Positions 1 through 7,658 are shown, counted from the stretch's first letter. The stretch: DNA of 38,703 nucleotides from Alphaproteobacteria bacterium (GCA_024742275.1 JANSYS010000031.1:1-38703); one strand, 5' to 3'. Numbers and translations: made by a program. The notes: a model not told the origin generated them from the sequence alone.

Positions 1-142
1 GCCGAGAAAGAGTGGACCATGCCGCCAAGGGAGTGGGCCATGGCAAAGGCCCAGTTCGCCGTCGTCTTCGGCGAACGCTTCACAAGAGCAATGGTCTGAT
101 GTTCAACCGCTCCCCCGCACACGAAATTTCTGACAGTCCCAG
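1..142. other. Unassigned DNA at the left edge
   Basis: No gene can be supported here. The sequence lies outside the recognisable IS3 transposase homology, which stops near base 143. Its abrupt junction with that homology suggests it belongs to a different element or a different ancestral locus. I could not assign it to a family. Confidence 0.3.
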
Positions 143-540
143 GTCCGGAACGCCCGGCCGTCGTGGGTACGATGATGAACGAAGTCTTAGGACCAGACAT
201 GGTTGGCCCGCTCCGCCCTCAGCCGGACGCAGGATCCGTCGTTCAGCCAAAGCCGTCCACGTTTCGGCTGTTTGCCGGGCAGTTTCAGCCCTTCGCGCCG
301 CCACAGGCGCTCGACCCGCTTGTCGTTCACTTGCCAGCCGGAATCCCGCAGCAGAGCCGCAATCCGCCGGTAGCCGTAGCGGCTGTATTGCCGAGCCAGT
401 TCGATAATGTCTGCAACCAATCGCTCCTCATCGATACGCCCTCGAGGAGCGTGACGATGAGAGGAGCGGTGCTGGCCGAGCACACGGCACGCGCGTCGTT
501 CCGATACCCCAGCTGAGCGCGAACCTGATCGATTCAGCGG
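143..540 (-). pseudogene. IS3-family transposase OrfB, N-terminal remnant with an in-frame stop
   Basis: Read on the minus strand, this frame gives the typical OrfB N-terminal region: SERRACRVLGQHRS, then RYGYRRIAALLRDSGW and KRVERLWRREGLK. These are the HTH_21 signatures that precede the integrase core. A TAA at about 187-189 interrupts the conserved NHVWSYDF motif at the tyrosine position. The match resumes as DFVHHRTHDGRAFRT and then breaks off near base 143. The DDE residues are not present. In live IS3 elements OrfB is made as a frameshift fusion with OrfA, and here both partners are broken. Confidence 0.75.
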
Positions 541-563
541 CGGCGACGCGAAGGGCTCAGAAG

Positions 564-860
564 TTATGCTGCTTCGCGCTGCCCTTCGGGTCCCTTGGCA
601 GCTTCAGCTAGGATCTGTTTGTCCAGTGTCAGGTCGGAGACCGCCCGGCAGAGTCGTTCGTTCTCCTTCTCAAGGTCCTTCGGTCGGCGCAGCTGGTCGC
701 CGCTCATGCCGCCGAACTCCTTGCGTCACCAGTAGAACGTCACCTCGCTCACGCCGAGCTGGCGGATCGCGTTCGCCATCGACATTCCCAGGCTGTGCAG
801 AACGTCCGCCTGCCTCAGCTTGCCCACGATCTCCTCGGGTTTGTAGCGCTTCCTCGCCAT
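564..860 (-). pseudogene. IS3-family transposase OrfA, nonsense-mutated
   Basis: From the ATG at 858-860 the frame reads MARKRYKPEEIVGKLRQADV, the N-terminal helix-turn-helix region of IS3 OrfA. It ends with the leucine-zipper-like ENERLCRAVSDLTLDKQILAEAA. Codon 45 (726-728) is TGA where the family has tryptophan in the FYxWRKEFGGM motif, a simple TGG to TGA change. The frame is otherwise open to the TAA at 564-566, giving about 98 residues, the normal OrfA size. The single nonsense mutation with otherwise good conservation suggests moderately recent inactivation. Confidence 0.8.
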
Positions 861-917
861 CCTCGATCCTCCGTTTTCCCAAACATACCGGTGGACCAAT
901 TCAATAGGGGAGGATCA

Positions 918-1407
918 GGGCGAGTTGTGCGGGTGCTCGGGAGCAATTCAATGGCTAAGAAGCTCCATTTTAAGGCGTGGGCAGGTTCTGGAGCACTCCA
1001 AGTTGTCAAATACTCCGTGCATGAACAGCAGCAATGGCGGTTTTCAATTACGGAGAATAAAACCCACCGGAAAAGATTGATTAATAATGATGTTTCTATC
1101 GTTTTTTGCTTTCTTCATCAAGTTCAATCTAAAGTAAGATAATTATTTTGCATTAAATCTGAAAAACTCAATAAGTTCTTTAACTGCTTTAGAATCTGAA
1201 TGAAAGGATTTCTGAAAAAATGAAAGCCTCGCTCAGCCCAAGGGTTGGGGGGTAGGGTGAGCGAGGCTTTCGAGAGACTACTAAGTAACGCGATGTTTTT
1301 GATTCCGCGGCACCACCGTAGCGCAATGTGAACATCACAATGTTGATTGCGTTGATCAATCGGAAAAGATTTCTTTTTGAAAATATTTTCTGCTCCCAGA
1401 AGGCTGT
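918..1407. other. AT-rich non-coding stretch
   Basis: No gene is supported. Most of this stretch is strikingly AT-rich compared with the rest of the window, with runs such as TTTTTGAAAATATTTT just before 1400. The change to high-GC coding DNA at about 1405 is abrupt. It contains one strong hairpin, listed separately. The composition suggests horizontally acquired DNA or the remains of an element. Confidence 0.5.
1222..1271 (-). terminator. Strong hairpin followed by a T-run on the minus strand
   Basis: The arms 1222-1235 and 1258-1271 (GAAAGCCTCGCTCA and its complement) pair perfectly over 14 bp, with a 22-base loop. Read on the minus strand the stem is followed by ATTTTTTCAG, the layout of an intrinsic terminator. 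No intact minus-strand gene lies just upstream of it, so it probably belonged to a gene now lost. Confidence 0.55.
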
Positions 1408-2055
1408 ATGGTGGCGGTGCTGCGCATCCGGATCCGCAGCCGGACCGGCATCACCGACACCGCTTCGGTCCTGCAGCGGGTCCGGGAAGGCCTGGCGTGG
1501 GTCCGCGGCGACCGCCGGATGTCTGGCGTGCTGCTGGTGACGGTGATCTTCAACGTTTTCGGCTGGCCATGCCTCAGCATGATCCCGGTGCTCGGCAAGG
1601 ATCACCTGAACCTTGGACCGGAGGGCGTCGGCCTCTTGGCCGGGATCGACGGGGTGGGTGCCTTCATCGGGGCCTTGGCGATCGCCTCGCTGTCCCGCCC
1701 GCATTGGTACACGCGGGTTTATGTCGGCGGCATCACTCTCTACATGGCGGCCCTGATCGCATTCGCGACGATCCCCTGGGTGTCGCTTGCCGGAGGCGCG
1801 CTGCTGCTGGTGGGCATCGGCGGCGCCGGGTTCAGCGTGATGCAGGCAACCCTTGTCTACCTCCATGCTCCGCCTGAGATGCGTGCCCGCATCTTTGGTC
1901 TGCTCTCGGTATGCATCGGTGTCGGCCCGGTCGGCTTCTTCTACCTCGGCTTTCTTTCCGAGGTCGTAGGAGCTCAGACAGCGACCGTGGCGCTCGCCGC
2001 TCAGGGCCTGTTGGCGATCCTGGTAGCGCGCCGCTGGTGGCGGGCAATCGCGTAG
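1408..2055 (+). pseudogene. MFS transporter, C-terminal half only (EntS/MFS_3-like)
   Basis: The frame encodes about 215 residues with roughly five to six hydrophobic segments, matching the C-terminal half of a 12-helix major facilitator exporter of the MFS_3/EntS type (about 400 residues). The N-terminal half, including the signature loop between helices 2 and 3, is absent. The coding sequence begins abruptly where AT-rich DNA changes to GC-rich DNA, so the annotated ATG is only the first available start, not a real one. No ribosome binding site is evident. It is most likely a non-functional remnant cut by an insertion or deletion event connected with the neighbouring IS and island debris. 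Confidence 0.7.
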
Positions 2056-2399
2056 GCCGGACCTTACGCCACTCGCGGCCAGAGCCAATGTCAATCAGCT
2101 TGTGGCCTCTGCCACGTCGGGTGGCCGCACTATGCGTGCCACCTAGTGCCTTGTCGGTTACAGCCTGCAGCCTGAAGCAGTCCGGGCTGATCGCGGCGAA
2201 TTTCGGCGACGCGTCGGGCAGACTCCCATGTCCGCCTCAGTGTAGGATCATCGGCGTCAACGATCGAGCCTGACGACCGAACGCACGTTGTTGGTCCCCG
2301 GCCGTCGACCCACCATCCTTAGCGGACAGGCGATCAACCATGATCAACCGGGAACGCTCTGACTCAGAATACTAGATTGGTTCGGTAAAGGTGGCATCG
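2056..2399. other. Non-coding stretch inside the presumed island edge
   Basis: No gene, RNA or repeat family is recognisable here. It lies between the MFS remnant and the tRNA-end fragment and would be the inner flank of the presumed attachment site. Confidence 0.4.
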
Positions 2400-2413
2400 G
2401 GCCCCCGCAACCA
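2400..2413 (+). other. tRNA-Met 3' end fragment, probable attachment site (att) scar
   Basis: GGCCCCCGCAACCA equals the 3' acceptor end, including CCA, typical of alphaproteobacterial methionine tRNAs. No T-loop, anticodon arm or 5' acceptor strand precedes it, so this is not a tRNA gene. It is followed within 8 bases by an intrinsic terminator, as expected downstream of a tRNA. This combination is what an integrase that targets a tRNA 3' end leaves at the distal junction: a duplicated tRNA tail next to the native downstream sequence. The intact tRNA and the integrase would lie left of the window. The identification as tRNA-Met rests on the 14-base match and is an inference. Confidence 0.55.
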
Positions 2414-2421
2414 AACATTAC

Positions 2422-2452
2422 GCCGCCAAAGCAATCGCTTGGCGGCTTTTTT
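2422..2452 (+). terminator. Rho-independent terminator after the tRNA fragment
   Basis: GCCGCCAA (2422-2429) pairs with TTGGCGGC (2439-2446), with an inner GC/GC pair and a short AATC loop. The stem is followed by six T residues (2447-2452). It is oriented to end plus-strand transcription and is well placed to have been the terminator of the tRNA gene whose tail precedes it. Confidence 0.8.
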
Positions 2453-2675
2453 GTTGTCCAGACGCCACCCGCCAAAACCCGTTTGCGCCAACTGTGCGCC
2501 ACGCGTGCCGGTATGTGGATGGAAATGGATGCAACTGGATGGAGGTCGATCGGATCGGTGCGGTGGGTTAACCGTGTCGTGCCGTGCCCTGAGAGGAAAA
2601 GGCGAGCGCGGTTCGCGACGAGGTTTTCCTCTTCTTCAACACACCTTAGAGTCGGAGCCAGTGTAGGGGGTATGC

Positions 2676-3434
2676 ATGAACAGCCTTGACCTTGCAGGAC
2701 GCGTCGCGATCGTAACCGGCGGCGCGCGCGGTATCGGGCGCGCGACGGCGACGCGGATGTTGCGTTCCGGGGCATCGGTCGCTCTTTGGGACGCCGATAC
2801 GACGGCGTTGGCCCGGACCGCGGCCGCGTTGTCGGCGGAGCACCCCGGCCGTGTCAGCGAGAGCGTTGTGGACGTCACGGATCGGGCGTCGATCGAGGCA
2901 GCGCTTAGCAACGCGGTCTCGCGGCATCATGGGATCGATATCCTGATCAACAGTGCCGGTATTCTGGGGCCTAGCGCGGCGACCGTGGATTATCCCGAGC
3001 GCGATTTCCGTCGAGTGATCGAGATAGACCTGATCGGCGTGTTCAATTGCTGTCAGATCGTGGCCCCAACCCTGGTCCAGCGCGGTTGGGGACGGGTGGT
3101 CAATGTCGCATCCCTGGCCGGCAAGGAGGGGACACCCATGACGTCAGCCTACGATGCTGCCAAAGCTGGAGTGATCGCACTGACGAAGGCCATGGGCAAG
3201 GAACTGGCGATGACCGGCGTTCTGGTGAATTGCGTTGCCCCCGCTGCCATCGAGACGGACATGGTCGCTGATGCCGCGCCGGAGAATGTGCGACTCATGC
3301 TGGAGAAGAGCCCCATGCGGCGTCTCGGCACCGTGGATGAGTGTGCCGCGATGATTTGCTGGTTGGCCTCGGACGACTGTTCGTTCAGTACGGGAGCGGT
3401 CTTCGATCTTTCCGGGGGACGGACGGTCTACTAG
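2676..3434 (+). CDS. SDR-family NAD(P)-dependent oxidoreductase
   Basis: This 252-residue classical short-chain dehydrogenase has a Rossmann fold. The dinucleotide-binding TGGARGIG is at residues 14-21, the NSAG motif at 92-95, and the catalytic set is Ser146, Tyr159 and Lys163 (YDAAK). The ATG is preceded by AGGGGG at suitable spacing. The acidic residue after beta-strand 2 (WDAD) favours NAD over NADP. It converges with a DHDPS-family aldolase gene, and the two stop codons overlap by four bases. SDR plus DHDPS-family pairs often act on sugar acids or keto-acids, for example 2-keto-3-deoxy intermediates, but the substrate cannot be read from the sequence. The gene lies just outside the presumed attachment site, so it probably belongs to the core side. 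Confidence 0.85.
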   Translation: MNSLDLAGRVAIVTGGARGIGRATATRMLRSGASVALWDADTTALARTAAALSAEHPGRVSESVVDVTDRASIEAALSNAVSRHHGIDILINSAGILGPSAATVDYPERDFRRVIEIDLIGVFNCCQIVAPTLVQRGWGRVVNVASLAGKEGTPMTSAYDAAKAGVIALTKAMGKELAMTGVLVNCVAPAAIETDMVADAAPENVRLMLEKSPMRRLGTVDECAAMICWLASDDCSFSTGAVFDLSGGRTVY

Positions 3435-4348
3435 ACCTGGGCGCGATCAAGTTGGCGGAGCATGCGATCGATCTCCGCCCGGTCCTCAGGAGTCAGATCA
3501 TAGCCCGGGTCTCGCAGGACCGGGCAGGCTATAAGGCCTTTGCGCTGCAGCACGTACTTGCGAGCGGCCAGGCCCACGCCGGGTTGTGACTCGTAGCGGA
3601 TCAAAGGGAGGTAGGCTCGATAGATATCCGCTGCCTGATCGGCATCGCCCGCCATGTGTCGTCGGTAGACTTTTTGGAGGGCTTCGGGGAAGGCGAAGCC
3701 GGACATGATCCCATCGGCCCCACGGCCAAGTTCCAAGTCGACGAACAGCGCGTTGTTGCCGACGAAGATTGCGGGACGTGTGTCGGCGCGTTCGGAGAAT
3801 TGCCGCACGAGCGAGGTGAGTTTCGCGAGGTTCGGCATATCCTCCAACTTGATCATCTCGAGTTGGGGAAGAGAGCGGCACATCTGGGCTAGACCGTCGA
3901 CGCCTAAGGTGACACCGGATGCCGGTGGATAGTCCTGAACACAGATCGGTATGGCCGGATCGAGCCTCCTGCATATGCCCTCGAAATAGGAGCCTACGGC
4001 GTCGTCCCCGACCAAACCTCGTTTCGGTGCGATCATCACCCCGGCGGCGCCAAGAGAGACGGCCTCTTCAGCCATCGCAACGGTGACGTCGTCGTCTGGA
4101 TTGCTGGCGCCGACGATCACAGGCATGCGGCCTTGGACGCGTGAAAGAATCCGCTTCATGAGGTCGCTGGCCTCCCTGGCGGATAGCTTTGCCCCCTCTC
4201 CCATCACACCCATAATGGTTAGTGCCTGGACGTCGAGCGCCAGATAGTGATCGACCATCCGGTCTACGCTGGCATCATCGATCCGCTTCTCCTCATCGAA
4301 GGGGGTCGGAACGACAACGATGATTCCTTTGAGATGGCGCAACATCAT
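3431..4348 (-). CDS. Dihydrodipicolinate synthase / N-acetylneuraminate lyase family protein
   Basis: The 305-residue protein is a class I (Schiff-base) aldolase of the DapA/NanA family. The substrate-carboxylate loop appears as GVMGEGAKL (47-55, in place of the usual GTTGE), the catalytic tyrosine is Tyr140 in QDYPP, and the Schiff-base lysine is Lys167 in IKLED. The length fits the family (290-310). The altered GVMGEGA loop and the lack of other lysine-pathway genes nearby argue against true DapA. A 2-keto-3-deoxy-acid aldolase or dehydratase role is more likely, but the substrate is unknown. The gene is convergent with the neighbouring SDR. Confidence 0.85.
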   Translation of the reverse strand: MMLRHLKGIIVVVPTPFDEEKRIDDASVDRMVDHYLALDVQALTIMGVMGEGAKLSAREASDLMKRILSRVQGRMPVIVGASNPDDDVTVAMAEEAVSLGAAGVMIAPKRGLVGDDAVGSYFEGICRRLDPAIPICVQDYPPASGVTLGVDGLAQMCRSLPQLEMIKLEDMPNLAKLTSLVRQFSERADTRPAIFVGNNALFVDLELGRGADGIMSGFAFPEALQKVYRRHMAGDADQAADIYRAYLPLIRYESQPGVGLAARKYVLQRKGLIACPVLRDPGYDLTPEDRAEIDRMLRQLDRAQV

Positions 4349-4438
4349 CTTTGGCTTTCGAGGTTCGGAGCCGGCGGCCGCAATGGACGGACACGCGCGG
4401 AACAGGCGATCGGGTGTCGGGAAGCGGAGCCAGCGGTT

Positions 4439-4740
4439 TCAATCGTCCTTTGTGTAGTATCCGATCAGATCATCTTCTGTAGAGACCCCCAGACCGTTCA
4501 GTAACCGGTTCACGTAGTTGAAGTACCCGACGATCTGATTGACCTCCAGGATCTCGCCGTCCGTCAATCCGGCATCCCGCATCGCGACCACGTCCTGCTC
4601 GGCCATGCCGGATGGCTGCAGGGTCAGTTTCTCCGCAGATGCCAGAATGGCGCGGTCGCGGTCCGAGACCGCCCCACGGTCCAGGGTCCGTTCGTTCAGT
4701 GCGGCCAGAATTTCGGCGCACCATGGGACGGCGGCACGCC
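4439..4740 (-). pseudogene. CMD/AhpD-like peroxidase-related protein, C-terminal remnant
   Basis: On the minus strand a frame ending at TGA 4439-4441 encodes about 95 residues that look like the C-terminal half of a carboxymuconolactone-decarboxylase-like, peroxidase-related protein. Recognisable features are a segment ending AILASAEKLTL, then GLTDGEILEVNQIVGYFNYVNR, then GLGVSTEDD. The N-terminal half with the catalytic CxxC (usually in NGCAYC) is missing. In this frame a TAG lies just upstream (near 4750). Its upstream end runs into the transglutaminase remnant in another frame, so the gene was cut by a deletion or rearrangement. Confidence 0.65.
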
Positions 4741-4970
4741 AATTTCGCTAAGATAGCCGGTACAGTAGCGCGCGGGAATGTTCAGGCAGCGGCAAAACGC
4801 GATCGCTAAATGGGCGAAGTCGCGGCAGACGCCTTTGCGCTCTTGATACGCTTCCGAATCCGTCTCGGTATCCGGTCACCGTCACTGTCGGGCTGGTAGT
4901 CAGATAGTCCGGGTGCTCCAGGTCGCCGGCGCGACCAATCGGAACCTGAACCTTGTTCGATGAGGGGTCC
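4729..4970 (-). pseudogene. Transglutaminase-like protein remnant with internal deletion and frameshift
   Basis: Two frames on the minus strand recall a bacterial transglutaminase-like protein. Bases 4853-4970 encode an N-domain piece ending [21 protein letters not shown]. Bases 4729-4860 encode the core piece [20 protein letters not shown] followed by [11 protein letters not shown], which holds the active-site cysteine in GVCRDFAH. In intact proteins these pieces are separated by roughly a hundred residues. Here they meet at 4853-4860 in different frames, so an internal deletion with a frameshift is evident. Homology stops after GVPP at about 4729, where the CMD-like remnant takes over. The histidine and aspartate of the catalytic triad are lost. 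It cannot be functional. Confidence 0.7.
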
Positions 4971-5118
4971 TATGATCCTCGCAATCAAGAAGAACACTGC
5001 TGGTGCGCCGCCATTGCAGCGGGTTTCTTGTCTTCCGGAAGCCGGTAGGAAGAAGGTCGTCGCCTCTCGACCGGATGCGGCACGGACTCGAGGTGCCAGC
5101 GGCAGGTCGCGCGGCACT

Positions 5119-6258
5119 TCAGATCCCAAGGATCCGTCTGATGACCCGCGGCACGCTCAGAATCGGCGTGACCAACTGGCGAAGGCCGCGCTGGCCCTCC
5201 ACCAGATGCCTGAGGCCCAGGGTCGCGCCGATCAGGATCGAGACGGCGGTGATTGGGGCGCTGATCGCCAGGACCGACATTGCCGACATGGCCTGGCCGA
5301 CGGAACAGCCGAGCGCAATTACACCGCCGGTTCCCATCAGCATGGCGCCGATCAGCTGACGGCGCAGCTCGCCGGGATCGTCACAGGCTTCCCACCGGAA
5401 CTGGCGCTTTGCCAGCGTGCCGACGAAAGCGCCGAACAGGACGCCCAAAACGGAGCCGACCGAAAATCCCCCCTCGAGCCGGGTCGCGGTCATGGCCTGG
5501 AGAATCGTCTCGCCGAGAGGCATCGTGAATGTGTGGGACTCGACGGCGATCGGGTCGAAGGAGTGGCGCGCAATGTACGTCGTGCCCCACCAGGCGGACG
5601 TGATCGCCAGACCGACCATCACCGACCAGAAGATGGCCTGCCGGTTGCTCAGGAAGCGCCGGTTCGACACTGCGCAGAGAATCAGCGCTGCCGCGACGAG
5701 CAAAGCCGTGATCAGAGGTGGGGTGCCGGTCGCTCCCTGCACCCAGTATGCGATCCCGCTATCTTCGAGCGAGGCGCTGGTTACCCTGGGGAAGAGCCAT
5801 AGGCGTAGCTGAGACAGTGGCCCGATGGCCGTCATGTAAGCGGTAATCCCGATGGCGACGACGATCATCGCTGAGCGGAAATCGCCGCCGCCGACGCGTG
5901 CGAGCGCACCGAAGCCGCAGTTTCCCGCGATGGCCATCCCGATCCCGAACATCAAACCGCCGACAACGGATGCGGCGATGCTGACCTCGAAGCGGAGGTA
6001 GAGGCTGCTCTCGATCGCCGCCTGATCGAGCGCCGCCAGCGCGAAGGTCGTTGCTATGGCGACGCCCAATGCCAAAGGCCACATCAGGAGACGATCGCGT
6101 GTTCCTCCATACAGGGCGTCCTCGATCGCCCCGAGTGTACAGAAGCGCGCGATTCTGGCCGCCACGCCCAGAACGGTGCCTCCGGCAAATCCGATGAGCG
6201 TGACCCATGCCGCATCTGACAGTTCGATCATTTTTGAAGTCTGGCCGAGCGTGCCCAT
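5119..6258 (-). CDS. soxT: YeeE/YedE (TsuA-like) sulfur-compound transporter
   Basis: This is a 379-residue polytopic inner-membrane protein with about nine to ten hydrophobic segments and the short cysteine motifs of the YeeE/YedE family: RFCTLGA near the start, GNCGFGAL in the middle and ALGCSVGQ near the end. TsuA of this family takes up thiosulfate through such cysteine-lined constrictions, and members next to sox genes are called SoxT. It is the last gene of the minus-strand operon headed by soxS, 85 bases after soxR. An in-frame ATG at 6231 is an alternative start, and neither start has a strong Shine-Dalgarno. The likely role is import of thiosulfate or another sulfur species that feeds or signals to the Sox system; the exact substrate is inferred. 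Confidence 0.8.
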   Translation of the reverse strand: MGTLGQTSKMIELSDAAWVTLIGFAGGTVLGVAARIARFCTLGAIEDALYGGTRDRLLMWPLALGVAIATTFALAALDQAAIESSLYLRFEVSIAASVVGGLMFGIGMAIAGNCGFGALARVGGGDFRSAMIVVAIGITAYMTAIGPLSQLRLWLFPRVTSASLEDSGIAYWVQGATGTPPLITALLVAAALILCAVSNRRFLSNRQAIFWSVMVGLAITSAWWGTTYIARHSFDPIAVESHTFTMPLGETILQAMTATRLEGGFSVGSVLGVLFGAFVGTLAKRQFRWEACDDPGELRRQLIGAMLMGTGGVIALGCSVGQAMSAMSVLAISAPITAVSILIGATLGLRHLVEGQRGLRQLVTPILSVPRVIRRILGI

Positions 6259-6343
6259 GTTGTCGATGCCGTCGAGAGCCCCGGCACGCCATGTCCCTAC
6301 CGGCCGGGAGCGGGTTCGCTGTCCGCCGACCGGGAAGGCCTCT

Positions 6344-6694
6344 CTAGGCCGTTTTCGGGTTCTCTTCCTTGCAGAACATGTCGTAGAGCAGCTCCAGCAT
6401 CCGGATCGTCCGCTCGTCTTTGAGACTGTAGTAGATGGTTTTGCCGTCGCGCCTGTGGCTCACGAGACCTTCCAGGCGGAGCCGGGCGAGCTGCTGGGAA
6501 ACAGCGGCCTGTCGGGACGCCAGGAGTTGCTCGAGTTCGGTGACCGACTTCTCACCGGTGGCCAAACGGCAGAGGATCAGAAGACGACCTTCATGGGCGA
6601 GCGCCTTCATGAACTCGGTTGCGCGTGTTGCATTCTCGATCATCGCGTCGATTTCGGCGTCGGTGACGCTGTCATCGAGAACAGGAAGAGGCAT
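6344..6694 (-). CDS. soxR: ArsR-family persulfide-responsive repressor SoxR (SqrR/BigR type)
   Basis: The 116-residue winged-helix protein has a central ArsR DNA-binding helix pair (SVTELEQLLASRQAAVSQQL) and wing (RRDGKTIYYSL). It has two cysteines, Cys42 (LILCRL) and Cys108 (DMFCKEE). Their position matches the pair that forms a tetrasulfide bridge in SqrR (Cys41/Cys107) and BigR, so it is expected to release DNA when cells contain reactive sulfur species. It lies between the HbpS/GlcG-like gene and soxT in a minus-strand operon. Two ATTC-N8-GAAT palindromes at 7659-7674 and 9108-9123 fit the SqrR-type operator and would let it repress both sox transcription units. This is unrelated to the redox-sensing MerR-type SoxR of enterobacteria. 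Confidence 0.9.
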   Translation of the reverse strand: MPLPVLDDSVTDAEIDAMIENATRATEFMKALAHEGRLLILCRLATGEKSVTELEQLLASRQAAVSQQLARLRLEGLVSHRRDGKTIYYSLKDERTIRMLELLYDMFCKEENPKTA

Positions 6695-6718
6695 TGATTC
6701 GCTCCAGATTCAACGGCC

Positions 6719-7234
6719 CTAAAAATCTAGGAAGCCCTGGAACTTTGCAATAGCCTCACGGGCGCATTCGTCATCGAGGTCGGCGCCGGGCGCCCCAGAG
6801 ATCCCGATTCCCCCGACCAGCGTACCGGCGGCGGTGATCGGCACGCCGCCGCCGAGGACCAATGCGTTGGTAATGTCGGGGAGGCCGGCCATGACCGGGC
6901 TTTCGGCGACCAGAGTGTTGAGTTCCAGCGTCGATGTCCGAAAGCTGACGGCCGTCCATGCCTTGCGGACCGCGGTGTCGACCGTGTGCGCGCCGGCAAA
7001 GCGGTCGCGGAGCATCACCTGCGGCAGACCTGACCGGTCGACGACGGCGATGGCGACCTGATAGCCGGCGTCGCGGCACACCTGCAGCGCCGCTTGGGCG
7101 AGGTCGAGGGCGACCTCGGGCTTCAGGAAATCGACCGAGACCAGGGCCTCGGCGTTCTGGGCTCTTGCGGAATGGGGCGCCGCCAGCGCGAACGCGGCGC
7201 CAACCAGTACGAGGCTCGCGATCAGCTTTCTCAT
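6719..7234 (-). CDS. Secreted HbpS/GlcG-family (DUF336) heme-binding-like protein
   Basis: The 171-residue protein starts with a cleavable Sec signal peptide (about residues 1-25, ending ARAQ). The DUF336/GlcG fold follows, recognisable by YQVAIAVVDRSG, ALVLGGGVPI and GGIGISGAPGADLDDECA. Family members such as HbpS bind heme or act as extracellular accessory sensors, and others are of unknown function. Its ATG overlaps the soxS stop as ATGA, so it is translationally coupled to soxS and precedes soxR. Homologues recur in sox clusters of alphaproteobacteria without an assigned role. A periplasmic heme or redox accessory role is only an inference. Confidence 0.8.
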   Translation of the reverse strand: MRKLIASLVLVGAAFALAAPHSARAQNAEALVSVDFLKPEVALDLAQAALQVCRDAGYQVAIAVVDRSGLPQVMLRDRFAGAHTVDTAVRKAWTAVSFRTSTLELNTLVAESPVMAGLPDITNALVLGGGVPITAAGTLVGGIGISGAPGADLDDECAREAIAKFQGFLDF

Positions 7235-7650
7235 GATCCGTCTCCCTTCGACACCGCGTCGTCGCGCGATGTTCTGTTCAGCAGTTGGGTCAACATCGGC
7301 CAGAAAAAGTGCTCACCCGGATACCCCTCGATCCGCCCGACCTCGCGTCCTTCCCGAAGAAGAATGAACGTGGGTGTGAAGTGGACTTGTCCCTTGATCG
7401 CAATGTCGTCTGGCCAGCTTCCGAAGAGATCCTGACGCCGCAAAGGCGCACGTTTTCCCTCCTCGGTGCGGGCGTAGACTCCCCCGATTTCGGCATCCCA
7501 GGTTTCGCACCACTCGCAAGCCGACTGCTCGACCATCAAGAGTTCCATGTCGGCGGCGGCAGACCGCATCCCAAGAACGAGTGCCGGCAGCAGCAGGATC
7601 AGCGTGCCGAACAAGAGGGACTTGCTTTGTCGGAGCGTGCGGTGGAACAT
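7231..7650 (-). CDS. soxS: SoxS periplasmic thioredoxin-like protein
   Basis: The 139-residue product has a hydrophobic N-terminal segment (residues 11-34) acting as signal peptide or anchor. A thioredoxin-like domain follows with the redox pair Cys45-Glu-Trp-Cys48 and a cis-proline region HFTPTFILL. SoxS of Paracoccus reactivates SoxYZ by reducing its mis-oxidised cysteine and receives electrons through SoxV. The ATG at 7650 was chosen because the next upstream bases form the SoxR operator (7659-7674) shared with divergent soxV. A longer open frame runs through soxV on the opposite strand but is a shadow. The stop overlaps the next gene's ATG by ATGA. Confidence 0.85.
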   Translation of the reverse strand: MFHRTLRQSKSLLFGTLILLLPALVLGMRSAAADMELLMVEQSACEWCETWDAEIGGVYARTEEGKRAPLRRQDLFGSWPDDIAIKGQVHFTPTFILLREGREVGRIEGYPGEHFFWPMLTQLLNRTSRDDAVSKGDGS

Positions 7651-7658
7651 AAAAACAA

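Larger units (their letters stand above)
143..917 (-). mobile_element. Degenerate, truncated IS3-family insertion sequence
   Basis: The segment carries an OrfA (helix-turn-helix) reading frame followed by an OrfB (integrase-type) reading frame on the minus strand, the usual two-frame arrangement of IS3 elements. Both frames contain stop codons. OrfB homology ends abruptly near base 143, before any of the DDE catalytic core beyond the HTH_21-like region and the start of the rve domain, so most of the transposase is gone. The outer end on the OrfA side is placed at about 917, where the sequence reads TGATCCTCCCC on the minus strand. That boundary is inferred, because the partner inverted repeat is lost with the truncation. 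The element cannot make transposase. Confidence 0.75.

Noticed and set aside
1189..2094. 301-codon minus-strand frame over the MFS remnant
   Set aside because: The plus-strand frame shows membrane helices typical of MFS, while the minus frame is hydrophilic and repetitive in Asp, Arg and His, as in shadows.
2380..2413. A complete tRNA gene
   Set aside because: Only the 3' acceptor end is present; there is no T-loop, anticodon arm or matching 5' strand upstream.
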